Origin: Mesostigma viride
Taxonomy: Eukaryota > Streptophyta > Mesostigmatophyceae > Mesostigmatales > Mesostigmataceae
Direction of reading: 5' to 3'
NCBI GenBank assembly: GCA_009746045.1
Contig: RPFO01000017.1
Coordinates: 119,501-183,500 of the forward strand
DNA length: 64,000 bases
Part shown: positions 13,501 to 22,077 of the stretch, piece after piece
Numbering within the stretch: the first letter of the stretch is position 1
Layout: each line of letters begins with the position of its first letter
Notes under the pieces: generated by a model
Told to the model about the DNA's origin: nothing
Database searches by the model: none
What the model saw: the letters and a program-made list of their open reading frames with translations, nothing else
Program-made: the position numbers and the translations under genes

Positions 13501-16500
13501 CCCTCCTGCCCTCCTGCCCTCCTGCCCTCCTGCCCTCCTGCCCTCCTGCCCTCCTGCCCTCCTGCCCTCCTGCCCTCCTGCCCTCCTGCCCTCCTGCCCT
13601 CCTGCCCTCCTGCCCTCCTGCCCTCCTGCCCTCCTGCCCTCCTGCCCTCCTGCCCTCCTGCCCTCCTGCCCTCCTGCCCTCCTGCCCTCCTGCCCTCCTG
13701 CCCTCCTGCCCTCCTGCCCTCCTGCCCTCCTGCCCTCCTGCCCTCCTGCCCTCCTGCCCTCCTGCCCTCCTGCCCTCCTGCCCTCCTGCCCTCCTGCCCT
13801 CCTGCCCTCCTGCCCTCCTGCCCTCCTGCCCTCCTGCCCTCCTGCCCTCCTGCCCTCCTGCCCTCCTGCCCTCCTGCCCTCCTGCCCTCCTGCCCTCCTG
13901 CCCTCCTGCCCTCCTGCCCTCCTGCCCTCCTGCCCTCCTGCCCTCCTGCCCTCCTGCCCTCCTGCCCTCCTGCCCTCCTGCCCCCTGCCCCCTACCCCTG
14001 CCCCCTACCCCCCTGCCCCCTGCCCCCCTGCCCCCTGCCCCCTGCCCCCCTGCCCCCTGCCCCCTGCCCCCTGCCCCCTGCCCCCTGCCCCCTGCCCCCT
14101 GCCCCCTGCCCCCTGCCCTCCTGCCCTCCTGCCCTCCTGCCCTCCTCCTCCTGCTCCTCCTGCTCCTCCCCGTCCCAGGTACATCGACTATTTATTTCTG
14201 GGCGACTACGTTGACCGGGGCATGTTTTCGCTGGAGACGATCTGCCTGCTGCTGGCGCTCAAGGTGAGGGGACGCTGCTTCTGTTGCTGCCACTGCTGCT
14301 GCTGCGGGGGCAGTGGCGGCGGCTTGTAGGGCGGTTTTTGTGTGGTTCAAAATGCGGCCGCCTGCCTCGGCTCCCGTTAGTCGGCAGCCCATGGGGCGGA
14401 GCTTGCGTCGCACCTGCCCTGCTCCTGTGGTGGAAAATGTGGATGTGATAACATGAACGGAAAGGCATCCACACGTAGGCAAGTCCAGGCCACCACTTTG
14501 TAGGCAGACAGAAACGCACCCCATCTGTGCATGTAAGCATCCATTGGTCTTGTCTGCTGGTAGTGTATCGCACCCTACGATGGAGCGCTAGAGACTACCC
14601 ACCCCGTGCTGGCGCCGTCCCACGCCCACTTCACTTCTCTTCTCTTCTCTTCTCCTCTCTTCTCTCCTCTCTTCTCCTCTCCTCTCCTCTCCTCTCCTCT
14701 CCTCTCCTCTCCTCTCCTCTCCTCTCTTCTCCTCTCCTCTCCTCTCCTCTCTTCTCCTCTCCTCTCCTCTCCTCTCCTCTCCTCTCCTCTCCTCTCCTCT
14801 CCTCTCCTCTCCTCTCTCCTCTCCTCTCCTCTCCTCTCCTCTCCTCTCCTCTCCTCTCCTCTCCTCTCCTCTCCTCTCCTCTCCTCTCCTCTCCTCTCCT
14901 CTCCTCTCCTCTCCTCTCCTCTCCTCTCCTCTCCTCTCCTCTCCTCTCCTCTCCTCTCCTCTCCTCTCCTCTCCTCTCCTCTCCTCTCCTCTCCTCTCCT
15001 CTCCTCTCCTCTCCTCACCTCACCTCTCCTCTCTTCTCCTCACCTCACCTCACCTCACCTCACCTCACCTCACCTCACCTCACCTCACCTCACCTCACCT
15101 CACCTCACCTCACCTCACCTCACCTCACCTCACCTCACCTCACCTCACCTCACCTCACCTCACCTCACCTCACCTCTCCTCTCCTCTCTTCTCCTCAACT
15201 CAACTCAACTCAACTCAACTCAACTCAACTCAACTCAACTCAACTCAACTCAACTCAACTCAACTCAACTCAACTCAACTCAACTCAACTCAACTCAACT
15301 CAACTCAACTCAACTCAACTCAACTCAACTCAACTCCCCTCCCCTCCCCTCCCCTCCCCTCCCCTCCCCTCCCCTTCCCTTGCCCAGATCGAGCACCCGA
15401 CCAACATCCACCTTCTGCGGGGCAACCACGAGGCCAAGGACATCAACAAGATTTTCGGGTTCAAGATGGAGTGCGAGACGCGGCTGGTGAGTGGCAGCCG
15501 CAAGCAGGGCCCTGGCAAATGGATGAAGTATCGGTTGCCCCACTTTATGAAATGCGGCAGGGGAGGTCACAGCCGACGCAGCGCAATAGAATGGTGTCAC
15601 GGCATTGGCGCAGCGCGATGCCCACTCGGGTTTTTGTGTGTAACATGGCAAGGTGTTTTGTGCGTGTACAAGTTTGATTGAGAGACGACCTGTCCCGGTA
15701 TCCCTTGCCCGCGACTGTTCATGATGCCCCCTGTGTGGAATTGCCCAAAGCAGCATTGCCCGTTTCCAGCTGCCCTGCCTGTACTGGCCCCTCCCCTTCC
15801 GCCCTACCCGTAGCCCCCCTAGGCCCCCTTACCCCACCATACCTCCCCCTGCCCCTCCCATCTCCCCCGACTTCCTTTTTTTGACATTATTACTTGCACA
15901 CCCCTCTTTGCCCCCCGCCCTTCCCCCTGTCTCCGTCCCCCCCCCTCTTCTCTCCCCCCACCCCCCACCCACCCAGGGTGAGCACGACGGCAAGGAGGCC
16001 TGGAAGCGCTTCAACAAGGTGTTCAACTGGATGCCGCTGGCCGCGATGATTGAGAACAAGATCATCTGCATGCACGGCGGGATCGGCCGGTCGATCGAGC
16101 GGCTGTCCGACATTGAGGAGCTCAAGCGGCCGCTGAAGATGAAGGACGGGGGCGAGAAGCTGATGGACCTGCTGTGGTCCGACCCGACCGAGTCTGATGC
16201 GGTGCAGGGGTACCAGGCCAACACGCGGGGGCCGGGGTTGATCTGCTTCGGTCCCGACCGCGTGATCGACTTCTGCCGCCGCAACAATGTCCAGATGATC
16301 GTGCGAGCGCACGAGTGCGTCATGGACGGGTTTGAGCGGTTTGCCCAGGGACACCTGATCACCGTGTTCAGCGCGACCAATTACTGCGGCACCGCCAACA
16401 ATGCGGGGGCCATCCTGGTGCTTGGGCGGGACCTGATGGTCGTCCCCAAGCTCATCCACCCGCTGCCGCCAGCCGTGGACGCATATGCGGGCGACCTGGA

Positions 16501-16612
16501 CGCGTCAGGGTCGCCCGACACATGGATGGTGGACATCAATGAGCGGCGGCCACCCACGCCGCCACGTGGGCGGCCGCACCCGGCGTCGCAGCGGTCGCCG
16601 TTTGCGCCGTGA
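1931..16612 (+). CDS. BSU1/BSL-type Kelch-repeat Ser/Thr protein phosphatase (PPKL), 3' part, 14 exons
   Basis: Spliced exons: 1931-2009, 2457-2536, 3444-3538, 4542-4711, 5046-5147, 5768-5999, 7372-7510, 9061-9271, 9826-10008, 11883-11961, 12213-12372, 14179-14263, 15388-15486, 15977-16612. Every intron is GT-AG and phases agree across all joins, giving 782 codons plus the stop. Order: Kelch blades ([33 protein letters not shown]), a polyQ linker, then the metallophosphatase core with [29 protein letters not shown] and SATNYCG. All metal-binding signatures are intact. In land plants BSU1/BSL phosphatases dephosphorylate GSK3-like kinases in brassinosteroid signalling; PPKLs also occur in alveolates. 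The C-terminal [11 protein letters not shown] motif matches plant BSL proteins. The Kelch N-terminus and start codon are not identified in the window, so the gene is 5' partial. The role in algae is not established. Confidence 0.95.
2457..2536 (+). CDS. PPKL exon: Kelch blade with DLHVLDL
   Basis: Acceptor CCTCAG|GGC, donor CACCG|GTACG. It encodes [18 protein letters not shown], the family's GGIGPAGLS..DLHVLDL segment, and ends two bases into a codon. The donor region is duplicated 35 bp downstream. Confidence 0.9.
3192..3313. repeat. (CACCCATG)n array in PPKL intron
   Basis: About fifteen perfect copies of an 8-bp unit lie in the intron between 2537 and 3443. The C-rich strand is the sense strand. 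Confidence 0.95.
3444..3538 (+). CDS. PPKL exon: Kelch blade [16 protein letters not shown]
   Basis: Acceptor CCTGCAG|GGTC, donor GATG|GTAGG. It encodes the family segment [17 protein letters not shown] followed by YLVCIGGND, and ends in phase 1. Confidence 0.92.
3681..4005. mobile_element. Mariner-like MITE, 325 bp, TA target duplication
   Basis: The ends are inverted repeats beginning CAGTCATTACC(A/G)CGTTAAG and are flanked on each side by TA (3679-3680, 4006-4007). Inside, the motif GTTAAGTTGCG recurs in both subterminal regions. TA duplication with ends starting CAGT fits non-autonomous Tc1/mariner-type elements. There is no transposase. It lies wholly in the intron at 3539-4541. Confidence 0.82.
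4416..4541. repeat. C-rich low-complexity tract before a splice acceptor
   Basis: A run of C with scattered T and few other bases extends to the acceptor at 4541 and makes an extreme polypyrimidine tract. A similar C-rich block sits at 15820-15976 before the last exon. Confidence 0.85.
4542..4711 (+). CDS. PPKL exon: Kelch blade [12 protein letters not shown] to GGRDAQNV
   Basis: The acceptor follows a C-rich tract more than 120 bp long. The exon encodes [28 protein letters not shown] and [13 protein letters not shown], and ends in phase 0 at GTG|GTGGGT. Confidence 0.92.
5046..5147 (+). CDS. PPKL exon: Kelch blade [14 protein letters not shown]
   Basis: Acceptor GGTGCAG|CCC, donor GCG|GTTCGT. 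It is exactly 34 codons in phase 0. It contains [14 protein letters not shown] and SARYQHTA, as in plant BSL. Confidence 0.9.
5768..5999 (+). CDS. PPKL exon: Kelch blades [10 protein letters not shown] and LYGGL
   Basis: Acceptor TGCCAG|GTG. It encodes [10 protein letters not shown], a DTATGGWW strand, and [20 protein letters not shown], and ends in phase 1 just before a very G-rich intron. Confidence 0.92.
6052..6195. repeat. (GGGGAT)n hexanucleotide array
   Basis: About 24 perfect copies of a 6-bp unit begin some 50 bp into the intron that starts at 6000. The sense strand carries runs of four G at fixed 2-nt spacing, a strong G-quadruplex pattern. Confidence 0.95.
6196..6695. repeat. GGGAC(C/G)-type 12-bp array, about 500 bp
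   Basis: The array follows (GGGGAT)n directly. The main unit is GGGACGGGGACC, mixed with GGGACC and GGGGAC hexamers and a single GGGATG variant copy. It is G-rich on the sense strand. From 6700 to 7371 the intron continues with no recognised gene; there are short direct repeats (GCAAGTGCAACTTGCCTCTTT, twice) at 7124-7170. Confidence 0.93.
7372..7510 (+). CDS. PPKL exon: end of Kelch domain, DMLVAEDG
   Basis: Acceptor CGTGCAG|GCG, donor GCGAC|GTGAGT. It encodes [12 protein letters not shown] (family: VLLDDLLVAED) and a Ser/Thr/Ala-rich linker, and ends in phase 2. Confidence 0.88.
7847..8008 (+). mobile_element. SINE-like retroelement, 162 bp, 11-bp target duplication
   Basis: The insert is flanked by perfect ATGGGAGCTGA copies at 7836-7846 and 8009-8019 and ends in a TTAATTAA-type tail. 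A second, inverted copy lies at about 17460-17622. The 3' end (CTCCCAACGG followed by the AATTAATTAAT tail) resembles the 3' end of the truncated LINE at 50359-50988, suggesting mobilisation by that LINE. It has no coding capacity and sits in the intron at 7511-9060. Confidence 0.85.
8460..8620. mobile_element. Short TIR element (MITE-like), 161 bp
   Basis: The sequence starts CACGTTTAAGATT and ends with its exact reverse complement. Internally AATCCAGGG occurs twice, each followed by a degenerate AATCTT motif. No convincing target duplication is visible because the left flank is a CA repeat. The superfamily is undetermined. Confidence 0.55.
8663..8945. repeat. CCCTCTC(G/T)T 9-bp array
   Basis: About 31 copies of a 9-bp unit alternate irregularly between CCCTCTCGT and CCCTCTCTT, ending roughly 115 bp before the acceptor at 9060. 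The array is pyrimidine-rich on the sense strand. Open frames over it are repeat artefacts. Confidence 0.95.
9061..9271 (+). CDS. PPKL exon: polyglutamine linker
   Basis: Acceptor CCTTGCAG, donor GCG|GTACGT. It encodes a Q-rich linker from CAG repeats, interrupted by Leu, Thr and Ala, then GGIRLYHRA, which matches the plant segment that leads into VVVAAETGG. It ends in phase 0. Confidence 0.88.
9826..10008 (+). CDS. PPKL exon: [21 protein letters not shown] linker
   Basis: Acceptor TTCAG|GTG, donor CTG|GTGAGG. It is 61 codons in phase 0, with [10 protein letters not shown] and a [11 protein letters not shown] segment. The phrase SPLMG also occurs in the preceding exon. The following intron carries a hAT insertion. 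Confidence 0.9.
10071..11268. mobile_element. Non-autonomous hAT element, 1198 bp, 8-bp target duplication
   Basis: The ends CAGTGCTTCTGCTAA and TTAGCAGAAACACTG form 15-bp inverted repeats with one mismatch, flanked by perfect 8-bp duplications GGCTAGAG (10063-10070, 11269-11276). CAGTG ends with an 8-bp duplication are diagnostic of hAT. Many GTTGACGAA/TTCGTCAAC copies sit at 10083-10260, with inverted counterparts at 11133-11241, like hAT subterminal transposase-binding repeats. The interior holds a (GCAG)n run and short frames (10647-10733, 10692-10910) without a recognisable transposase domain. It lies inside a PPKL intron. Confidence 0.9.
10497..10543. repeat. (GCAG)n microsatellite inside the hAT element
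   Basis: About eleven tandem GCAG units, bracketed by two copies of GTGAAAAATTAA. Confidence 0.95.
11641..11757. repeat. 17-bp tandem repeat CACCGCCATGCCTACTG
   Basis: Six consecutive copies with a strict 17-bp period and one or two substitutions, plus a partial seventh, in the PPKL intron downstream of the hAT insertion. Confidence 0.92.
11883..11961 (+). CDS. PPKL exon: entry into phosphatase domain
   Basis: Acceptor CCTGCAG|GTG, donor ATCG|GTGAGT. It encodes [11 protein letters not shown], corresponding to HLLKPRGW in plant BSL, and ends in phase 1. Confidence 0.88.
12213..12372 (+). CDS. PPKL exon: phosphatase signature GDLHGQFGD
   Basis: Acceptor ACCCCAG, donor ATATC|GTACGT. It encodes [22 protein letters not shown], split here as [15 protein letters not shown] and RLFDEYG. 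It holds the first metal-binding Asp and His, and ends in phase 2. Confidence 0.95.
13037..13198. repeat. TGCCCACTCCC 11-bp array
   Basis: About 14 copies of an 11-bp unit; it passes directly into the 8-bp array that follows. The preceding 660 bp of the intron (12373-13036) hold no recognised feature apart from a duplicated GTCAAGGACAGAACA segment at 12690-12775. Confidence 0.95.
13199..13980. repeat. (CCCTCCTG)n 8-bp array, nearly 100 copies
   Basis: An essentially perfect 8-bp array of about 780 bp. Because 8 is not a multiple of three, all three forward frames read through it with period-8 peptides, which explains the very long spurious frames here. Confidence 0.97.
13981..14165. repeat. 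CCCCCTG 7-bp and CCTCCTG-type array up to the splice acceptor
   Basis: The array changes from the 8-bp unit to a 7-bp CCCCCTG unit, returns briefly to CCCTCCTG, and ends in CTCCTGCTCC just before the acceptor at 14178. Confidence 0.93.
14179..14263 (+). CDS. PPKL exon: phosphatase signature GDYVDRG
   Basis: Acceptor GTCCCAG immediately after an intron array of 8- and 7-bp repeats; donor AAG|GTGAGG. It encodes [14 protein letters not shown] and ends in phase 0. Confidence 0.95.
14635..15375. repeat. Succession of pentamer arrays: CTCCT, CACCT, CAACT, CCCCT
   Basis: Roughly 380 bp of CTCCT (14635-15015), then CACCT (15016-15174), CAACT (15194-15335) and CCCCT (to 15375), with short CTCCT islands between them. 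Each block is almost pure. All fall in the intron at 14264-15387 and end a few bases before its acceptor. Confidence 0.96.
15388..15486 (+). CDS. PPKL exon: phosphatase signature RGNHE
   Basis: Acceptor TTGCCCAG right after the pentamer arrays; donor CTG|GTGAGT. It encodes [18 protein letters not shown], with the catalytic Asn-His pair, as 33 codons in phase 0. Confidence 0.95.
15977..16612 (+). CDS. PPKL terminal exon: HGG, RAHE, SATNYCG and C-terminus
   Basis: Acceptor CACCCAG. It carries [51 protein letters not shown] and the C-terminal [11 protein letters not shown], and stops at TGA 16610-16612. It is the longest exon and has no internal intron. Confidence 0.96.
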   Translation, partial: GEHDGKEAWKRFNKVFNWMPLAAMIENKIICMHGGIGRSIERLSDIEELKRPLKMKDGGEKLMDLLWSDPTESDAVQGYQANTRGPGLICFGPDRVIDFCRRNNVQMIVRAHECVMDGFERFAQGHLITVFSATNYCGTANNAGAILVLGRDLMVVPKLIHPLPPAVDAYAGDLDASGSPDTWMVDINERRPPTPPRGRPHPASQRSPFAP

Positions 16613-17459
16613 GCGAGGGATTCGGTGAACGCGTGGGGAAGCAGGGGGGGGCATGTGGTCATATCTCATGGGGAGAAACATGTGGTCAGACCTCATGGCA
16701 CGTTTGGCGGAACCGACCCTAGATGTCAATTTGATGTTAAAGAGACAACCAGCGCAGTCGATTTGATTTGACTCTTTTCCAACACTAAGTGACTTTTGAG
16801 CACGAGGAAGTTGTACACAATTGTCAGGGGAGTGCATTTTGTCTTCCCCCTTCTGAAAGCTCAATGCTGATAATGATGAGATGTCCAACCAGTGCAACCT
16901 ATAAATGGCTGGCAGCGTTCTCTACTGTATTAGTGCGGGGGTGGGGTCGGGGGGGGGGGGGGGTGCTGTGGCAGATTGTGTCACGGACGAACATGGCAAG
17001 TGGCCGTGTTTGCGAGAACGTGGTCAAGTGCCTGACATACAATAGTTATCTTACAATATGCTGTATTCACCATTCAAATACGCAGACATGCCAGGAGGTT
17101 TAGGGCTCTTATTTCTTTGGAGGAGGATGCAGGACAAGCTGGTGTGGCAACGTGTTGTAAAAGAGTCCGATGCGCCCCCCCCACGATGGGGAGGGGGCGC
17201 ATCACCGTCCATGGCCACAACTGGGCAACTCAGCCCCCCCTAGTGTAGAATATATCAACTTAGATCTAGTAGACCTGGTAGCTCCACGTCACCTAAAATC
17301 GGTCAGTCTGGTTACATGAGATCCTGGGACTTTTGGCACGAACGCGTCGCGTTGAGGACGACGGGACCCGAAACATTTCGCCTTGCATGGCTGTCGACCC
17401 TATGTCCGCCAAAATATCAGCCAAAAGTCAATTGCGCATGTTAAGTCGCTGCAATGTTT
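16613..17459. other. Intergenic region downstream of PPKL
   Basis: This holds the 3' untranslated region and flank. A run of about 13 G lies near 16950. I see no gene and no clear polyadenylation signal that I would defend. Confidence 0.5.
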
Positions 17460-17622
17460 GCAATTAATTAACCCATAACTCCATTGGGAGCTTATGTAAC
17501 ACATAGCCCTGAGAGGGGGCATATATGGTTTGTAATACATTCTGAGCTACAACCTGCAGGTGGGGGGATATAAACCGCCACCTACTCTGGGTGGACAAGG
17601 GGCACCTGCATGCACCACCATG
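17460..17622 (-). mobile_element. Second copy of the SINE-like element, inverted
   Basis: Reverse-complement match along its length to the intronic element at 7847-8008, including the TTAATTAATT tail (here at the left) and the CACCTACTCT and ACCTGCAGG blocks. No target duplication is obvious. It sits directly upstream of the decayed LINE. Confidence 0.8.
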
Positions 17623-17629
17623 ATGTATC

Positions 17630-19858
17630 ATACCTAAAAGGCCTGGCCAGCATGGGGTGGAAGATTATTATGGCTAGGCAATGGCTAGCGTTCCACCCCC
17701 ATGCCTCGCCCTCGTCGAGTGATACACATGGTGGTGCCGGTATTTCGGGCCAGAACGGCAGCTCTCAGCAGTCAGATTCGCAGTACACAACGCATGCTAG
17801 ATTATCTACGCCTCTGCGTTGCACAATCATCCCCGAATACCCAGAGCAGGCGGCAGGCTCGCATCCTTCGCCTGCAGGACAAGCTCCATGCGATGAAAAG
17901 CACTATTCCATCCATCTCCCTCCCCTCCGTTTCCCCCCACCCCCATCTTCCGCTGCATCCATTCCCATCTCCACTCGTTCTCCCCTGTTGGGCCACTGGC
18001 AGGCATCCTTGGCCCTCGCAACTTTCAACGTACGCACATTGCTGGCAGATAGCGACCATAGCTACCGGGTGGAGGAGCTTCAGTTGCCTTTTGCACTGCA
18101 CATCGTGTGTCTATTCTAGGCGTGTGCACAGGAGCACCGTCGCACGGTGCCTCCTGGCACGGTGCTCACTGATCGCCTGGCAGGCGGTTGGCGTTTTCAC
18201 TTCGCTAGCAGTGGGACGCCAGGCCAAGGTGGTGTTGGCCTTTTGTGTTCGCCGCTGGCAGCTGCCAGCCTCAGCACGCTTAAGTTTCTACCCCCCCGCC
18301 TTATGGTGGCACATTTCACCTCAGTTGTTGAGGGGCGGTCTAAGCACCACCTCACGGTCAGGGTGGGTTACGCACCCCATATAGTGGTCTGACCCCAATC
18401 AGAACGCCAGAAGATCTTCGAGGACTTGCATAGCCTTGAGGGGGCCACCCCGGCCCGCCACTTCTTGGTTATGCTGCTCGACGCCAACGCAACGCTCCCC
18501 GTGGGCATGCTTTACGCCTGCCGGCACGCGGGCTGCTAACGGCAACACCTCCTTGTTTTCAGCCTTTTTGAAGGATATACATTTGTAGTGGGATGGTTGC
18601 TGTCAACTGCCACTTCCAACGTCCCTCACAGGACTTGGTCACTTTTCGGGGCCCTAACGACCATCAGGCCAGTCTGGACTACGTGGTGGTACGACAGCCC
18701 AGGTGCACTTCGGTTCTGGATACTCCAGTGTTCGACCCACCCACGGTGTGCTCTGACCACCGGTACATACTTGGTGCGTGCGACCATTCAGCTCCGGTTC
18801 CACGCCACCAAGCGCCGCGCCCAAGTGGCCCGTCCTGACTGATCTGCGCTACGCCCGGCCGGTCCGCCCGGGGATCCTGAGGACTGGACGGACGCCGAGC
18901 ACGAGCGGAACAGATGCGGAAAGGCGTACCCGGGCGGCCCTGGACGCCCAGGCGGACGTCGACGCGCTGGCCCAGGGTGCTCCCAACGCTGCCATTTTTG
19001 CGGGCTTTGCGGCCCGCGCCCCGTTGCTGGTGGCCCGGCACCTGGCGGTCATGCCCCGCCGACGCCCCGGCCCGCGCTCTACCGCCAGGACCCCAAGAAG
19101 GTCTTGGCCGCCCGGCACCGCCTCAAGCGTAACCGGGACCCGCTGCTGAAACCGGTGCTTCAATTAAGGCCGCCGGCCCTTGTCGGGAGGCCTACGCACA
19201 TGCTCAGGACGCAGATGCTCAGGCCCAGTGCATCGCGGATGCCAGCTATAGTTAAAACTGTCTGCCAAGCTCGCAACCACAGCAAGGACATGCACATGGT
19301 ACCACCTCGACCGGCTCGGCGGCCGGCGGCATCGCACCCCGGTGGAGAACACGGGGGACGGCGCGGCGCCAGTCAGCCTTGACCGCGGGTTGGTCCACAA
19401 TGTTTCCTTGACAGGTGCAGGGAGCCCTCGCGCCCCCCCCACGCCGCTTCACCCCGAGACGGCCGCCCGGCCAGCCGTCTCGGTGTTGCCCGGGACCTCC
19501 CTCGCCGCCTGCGCCACCCTCCTCGATCGGCCGCGGACTACCTTGGAAGTCCCCGCCTTGAAGGAGGGCTGCCTTGCCACCAACGACGTCGTCCACCCCT
19601 TCACTTTGGAGGAATCGGACGGCGCCCTTGCTCGCCTGCGGTTAGCGACGCGGCGGTCGGTGCCGACCACCTTTCGGCTGAGCTGCTGAAGACCCCTGAC
19701 CCGGCGGTGCGGGATCGAGCTTCTGCTGGCGTTCTGCAACTGTGTCGTGCTCTCCGTGATGAGCCTCCGCCTGCTGAGTGGCAGACGGCCATCCGAGTCA
19801 TGCTGTATCTATACAAGAAGGGCTCTGCTGCTGACCCCGGTAACTATCGGGGTGTCTC
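17630..19858 (+). pseudogene. Decayed LINE: APE endonuclease and start of reverse transcriptase
   Basis: Translation in shifting frames gives LALATFNVRTLLADS at about 18010, the start of an apurinic-type endonuclease. GGVGLLCSPLAAASL follows near 18220, VMLLDANATLPVG near 18470, and LDYVVVRQPR with CSDHRY near 18680-18760, the end of that domain. From 19660 come ADHLSAELLK, PPPAEWQTA and LYKKGSAADPGNYRGVS, the conserved opening of a non-LTR reverse transcriptase. The rest of RT is missing because the element stops at a palindrome at 19859. Many frameshifts show it is dead. Confidence 0.85.
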
Positions 19859-19895
19859 AAGCAGGTCAAGGGGGAGCCTCCCCCTTGACCTGCTT
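19859..19895. repeat. Perfect 18-bp palindrome at a LINE/Copia junction
   Basis: Two 18-bp arms, AAGCAGGTCAAGGGGGAG and its exact complement, are separated by one base. The left arm adjoins the LINE RT sequence and the right arm adjoins inverted Copia gag sequence. Confidence 0.9.
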
Positions 19896-20650
19896 CACCT
19901 TAACATCCTTAGCTGTGGCAGCAAAGGGCTCTAGGCATTGCTGCACATCATAGGCCATTGCTTTTCTGAAGTCCTGCCACTTGTCCTTCAGACCTGCCAG
20001 TATAACTGACAGCGTGGTTGGGGCCAGTTCTGCCTTTTGCAACCATAGGTGCACCAAGTACTTCGCATTCAGCTTCTTAAGCTCCTCATCCCCCTCTATG
20101 TACATGACATACTTCTTATTGTCACTAACATAGTCACGTTTGTTAACCTTGTATGCCTCTATCCACTGGATGCCCTTGAAAATCTCTACTGTGCTCCCCC
20201 GTGGTAACAAGTGCACGCTTGCAAGTCTACCATGAATTGTGCCCACAATACATTTTCTGCCACATATCTACCCCACGACTAGCACGCTTTTGGTACAACT
20301 GCACCATTCACTGCTGAATGGGTTTGGCAGACTGATGTATATGAGGAGTGGAGGCACGCAGGGATGCAAACCAGTCACGAACATTATCACTAGCATTTGC
20401 GTGAGAGAGCTTGAATAACCATTCCCTATGTAGCCCGATCATCCTGAGTATGGCCCTCTGGTAAACCCGGGAATACCAACTTATCCTCTTTTTTCTTTGG
20501 ATCAAACCTGGGCCTGCACAACTGAGGCCATGGTGGTGGTGGTGGTGGTCGTTCCTCAGTGCTTGAGGCGGCTGCTGCTGCTGCTGCTGCTGCTGCGGCA
20601 TGTTGCTGCTGCTGCTGCTGCATGTTGCTGCTGCTGCATGTTGCTGCTGC
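19866..20650 (-). pseudogene. Copia-type gag fragment
   Basis: A minus-strand frame of about 126 codons (20246 to 19866) contains WIEAYKVNKRDYVSD, YLVHLWLQKAEL and LAGLKDKWQDFRKAM. It matches residue by residue the Gag of the Copia element at 63496-64000 (AAYKVNKNNLSGD, YLIHTWLTKANL, LTGLKSLWDNFRAAM). Further right, a second frame carries CAG-encoded polyQ and a His run. It is interrupted by frameshifts and cut off at the palindrome, so it is a fragment. Confidence 0.75.
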
Positions 20651-20819
20651 TGCTGTCCTCCTCCCGCGTGCTGGCCGGGTGCAGATTGCTGGTCCCCTTG
20701 TGGATACGTGGGCTCCTAGCTTGCCCTTCCTGCTTCCTTAGATCCGCCCTGGTCGCCCCCCTTGTCCTTTCCATCGCCATCCTCCCCCTCGTCCCTCCGT
20801 CTCTTGGATTGGGGTGCAG

Positions 20820-22077
20820 TTGAGTGAGAGGTTCACACCGAGGAACGCCATGGCTCTTGCAGGAAAGTTGCCTTTATTGAATAAAGAGAACACAGACGTA
20901 GTTAGAATACGAATGACGGACTTGGTACAATGCTTGAGAACACAGAGTGCTGAGAGCAATGAATTGCTTGGTTCATTAGAAAATAGGTTTACCCTTTATC
21001 AACGTTCCTCTCACTGGCTGCGCCGCCAGTGACCGTTGGGTGCAGACCGTTGCCCCGAGGCCGCACGATGACAGGTCGCAGTCTAGTCACTGCATCGTGT
21101 GATCACAGATCAATACACGCTGCAGTACGGTCCCTATCTAGGATACTCTAGTACCGTCCAATGACAGGACACTACGTATGCTGGGTACTGACATCTGTCA
21201 CGTACCCCAGTACCCAAAGTACCTATCTAGGGAAACGTATGCGACTCGACTAGCATTCCTATCTGCATAGCCCACGTGGTATTTATATTCACATACCAAC
21301 GTAGGTTTACAAGGCTTATTCATACGTTGTATTCACAATGCCTTTGAGACTTAGTCTACAGCAAAGCATGGAGACTAACTGACGTAAGTCACGTCAATTC
21401 CAAGACTGCGGCGCAGCACAGACGACCTTGTCAAGTTGCTAGAGTGTCGTGCACGCAAGAGCTAGCGTCCTAGAGCTACCAAGTCACACATATAGCTTGC
21501 TAGGTACGCGTCCAAGTATTCAGCAGTACTGTCACTGCTGAACTGTCAAACAATTGATTACGTAGACTCTGGCACGCCTTTGGCGCGCAGATCTATCAAT
21601 TGTCCATACCGGCGGTTATTAGTCCTGTGGACCTATCCGTACTATACTCAGCATCAATTGTCTCATAGGTCCTGGCGCGCTCTGCATGGCGCGCTTACCT
21701 ATCAATTGACCATCAAGTCCTGTACAAGTCCTGTCAACGTCCTGCGGACTATCAAAGTGACACTTGTACATCATCATGTGTCCGTACGCCGGCCCACATT
21801 GGCGCGCGGCACTGTCGGCACAGCCTAGGAAACGTCATAACTTTTACGTCCCGTAACCAAAGGCGTTCAAAGTGCTGTTGGAAAGAGCGTAACAATCTCT
21901 ATCCACCTAACGTAAATCCTTTACGTTAAATCCAATCCCTTCTTTTCTTTAGGGATCACATCCCCTGCCAGGGACCCTTGGAGTAGCTTGCAATGTCCTT
22001 CACTCGAGCTTGATGAAGCTTGAGCAGATGTCTTAAATGGCCAATGCCAATGATTCCCCCATGCAGCTCTTTCTTTT
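20820..22077 (+). mobile_element. LTR-like sequence, family A
   Basis: Positions 20931-21380 are nearly identical to 58831-59284. The segment begins near a TGAGTGAG start. Toward its right end it has AATCCCTTCTTTTCTTTAGG, related to AATCCTTTCTTTTCTTGAG in the LTR-like units at 51660 and 57210. No ORF. It is interrupted on the right by the TIR element at 22078. Exact ends are not determined. Confidence 0.6.

Noticed and set aside
12518-14329. Very long forward open frames (up to about 600 codons)
   Set aside because: They translate the 11-, 8- and 7-bp tandem arrays in a phosphatase intron. All three frames are open for the same reason, and real exon 14179-14263 is only incidentally included.
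14527-15681. Long frames with LLSSP or NSTQL repeats
   Set aside because: Translated pentamer arrays; intronic.
20497-20823. Plus-strand hydrophobic frame with valine and leucine runs
   Set aside because: It is the antisense reading of CAG and CAC repeats in the gag fragment, not a membrane protein.
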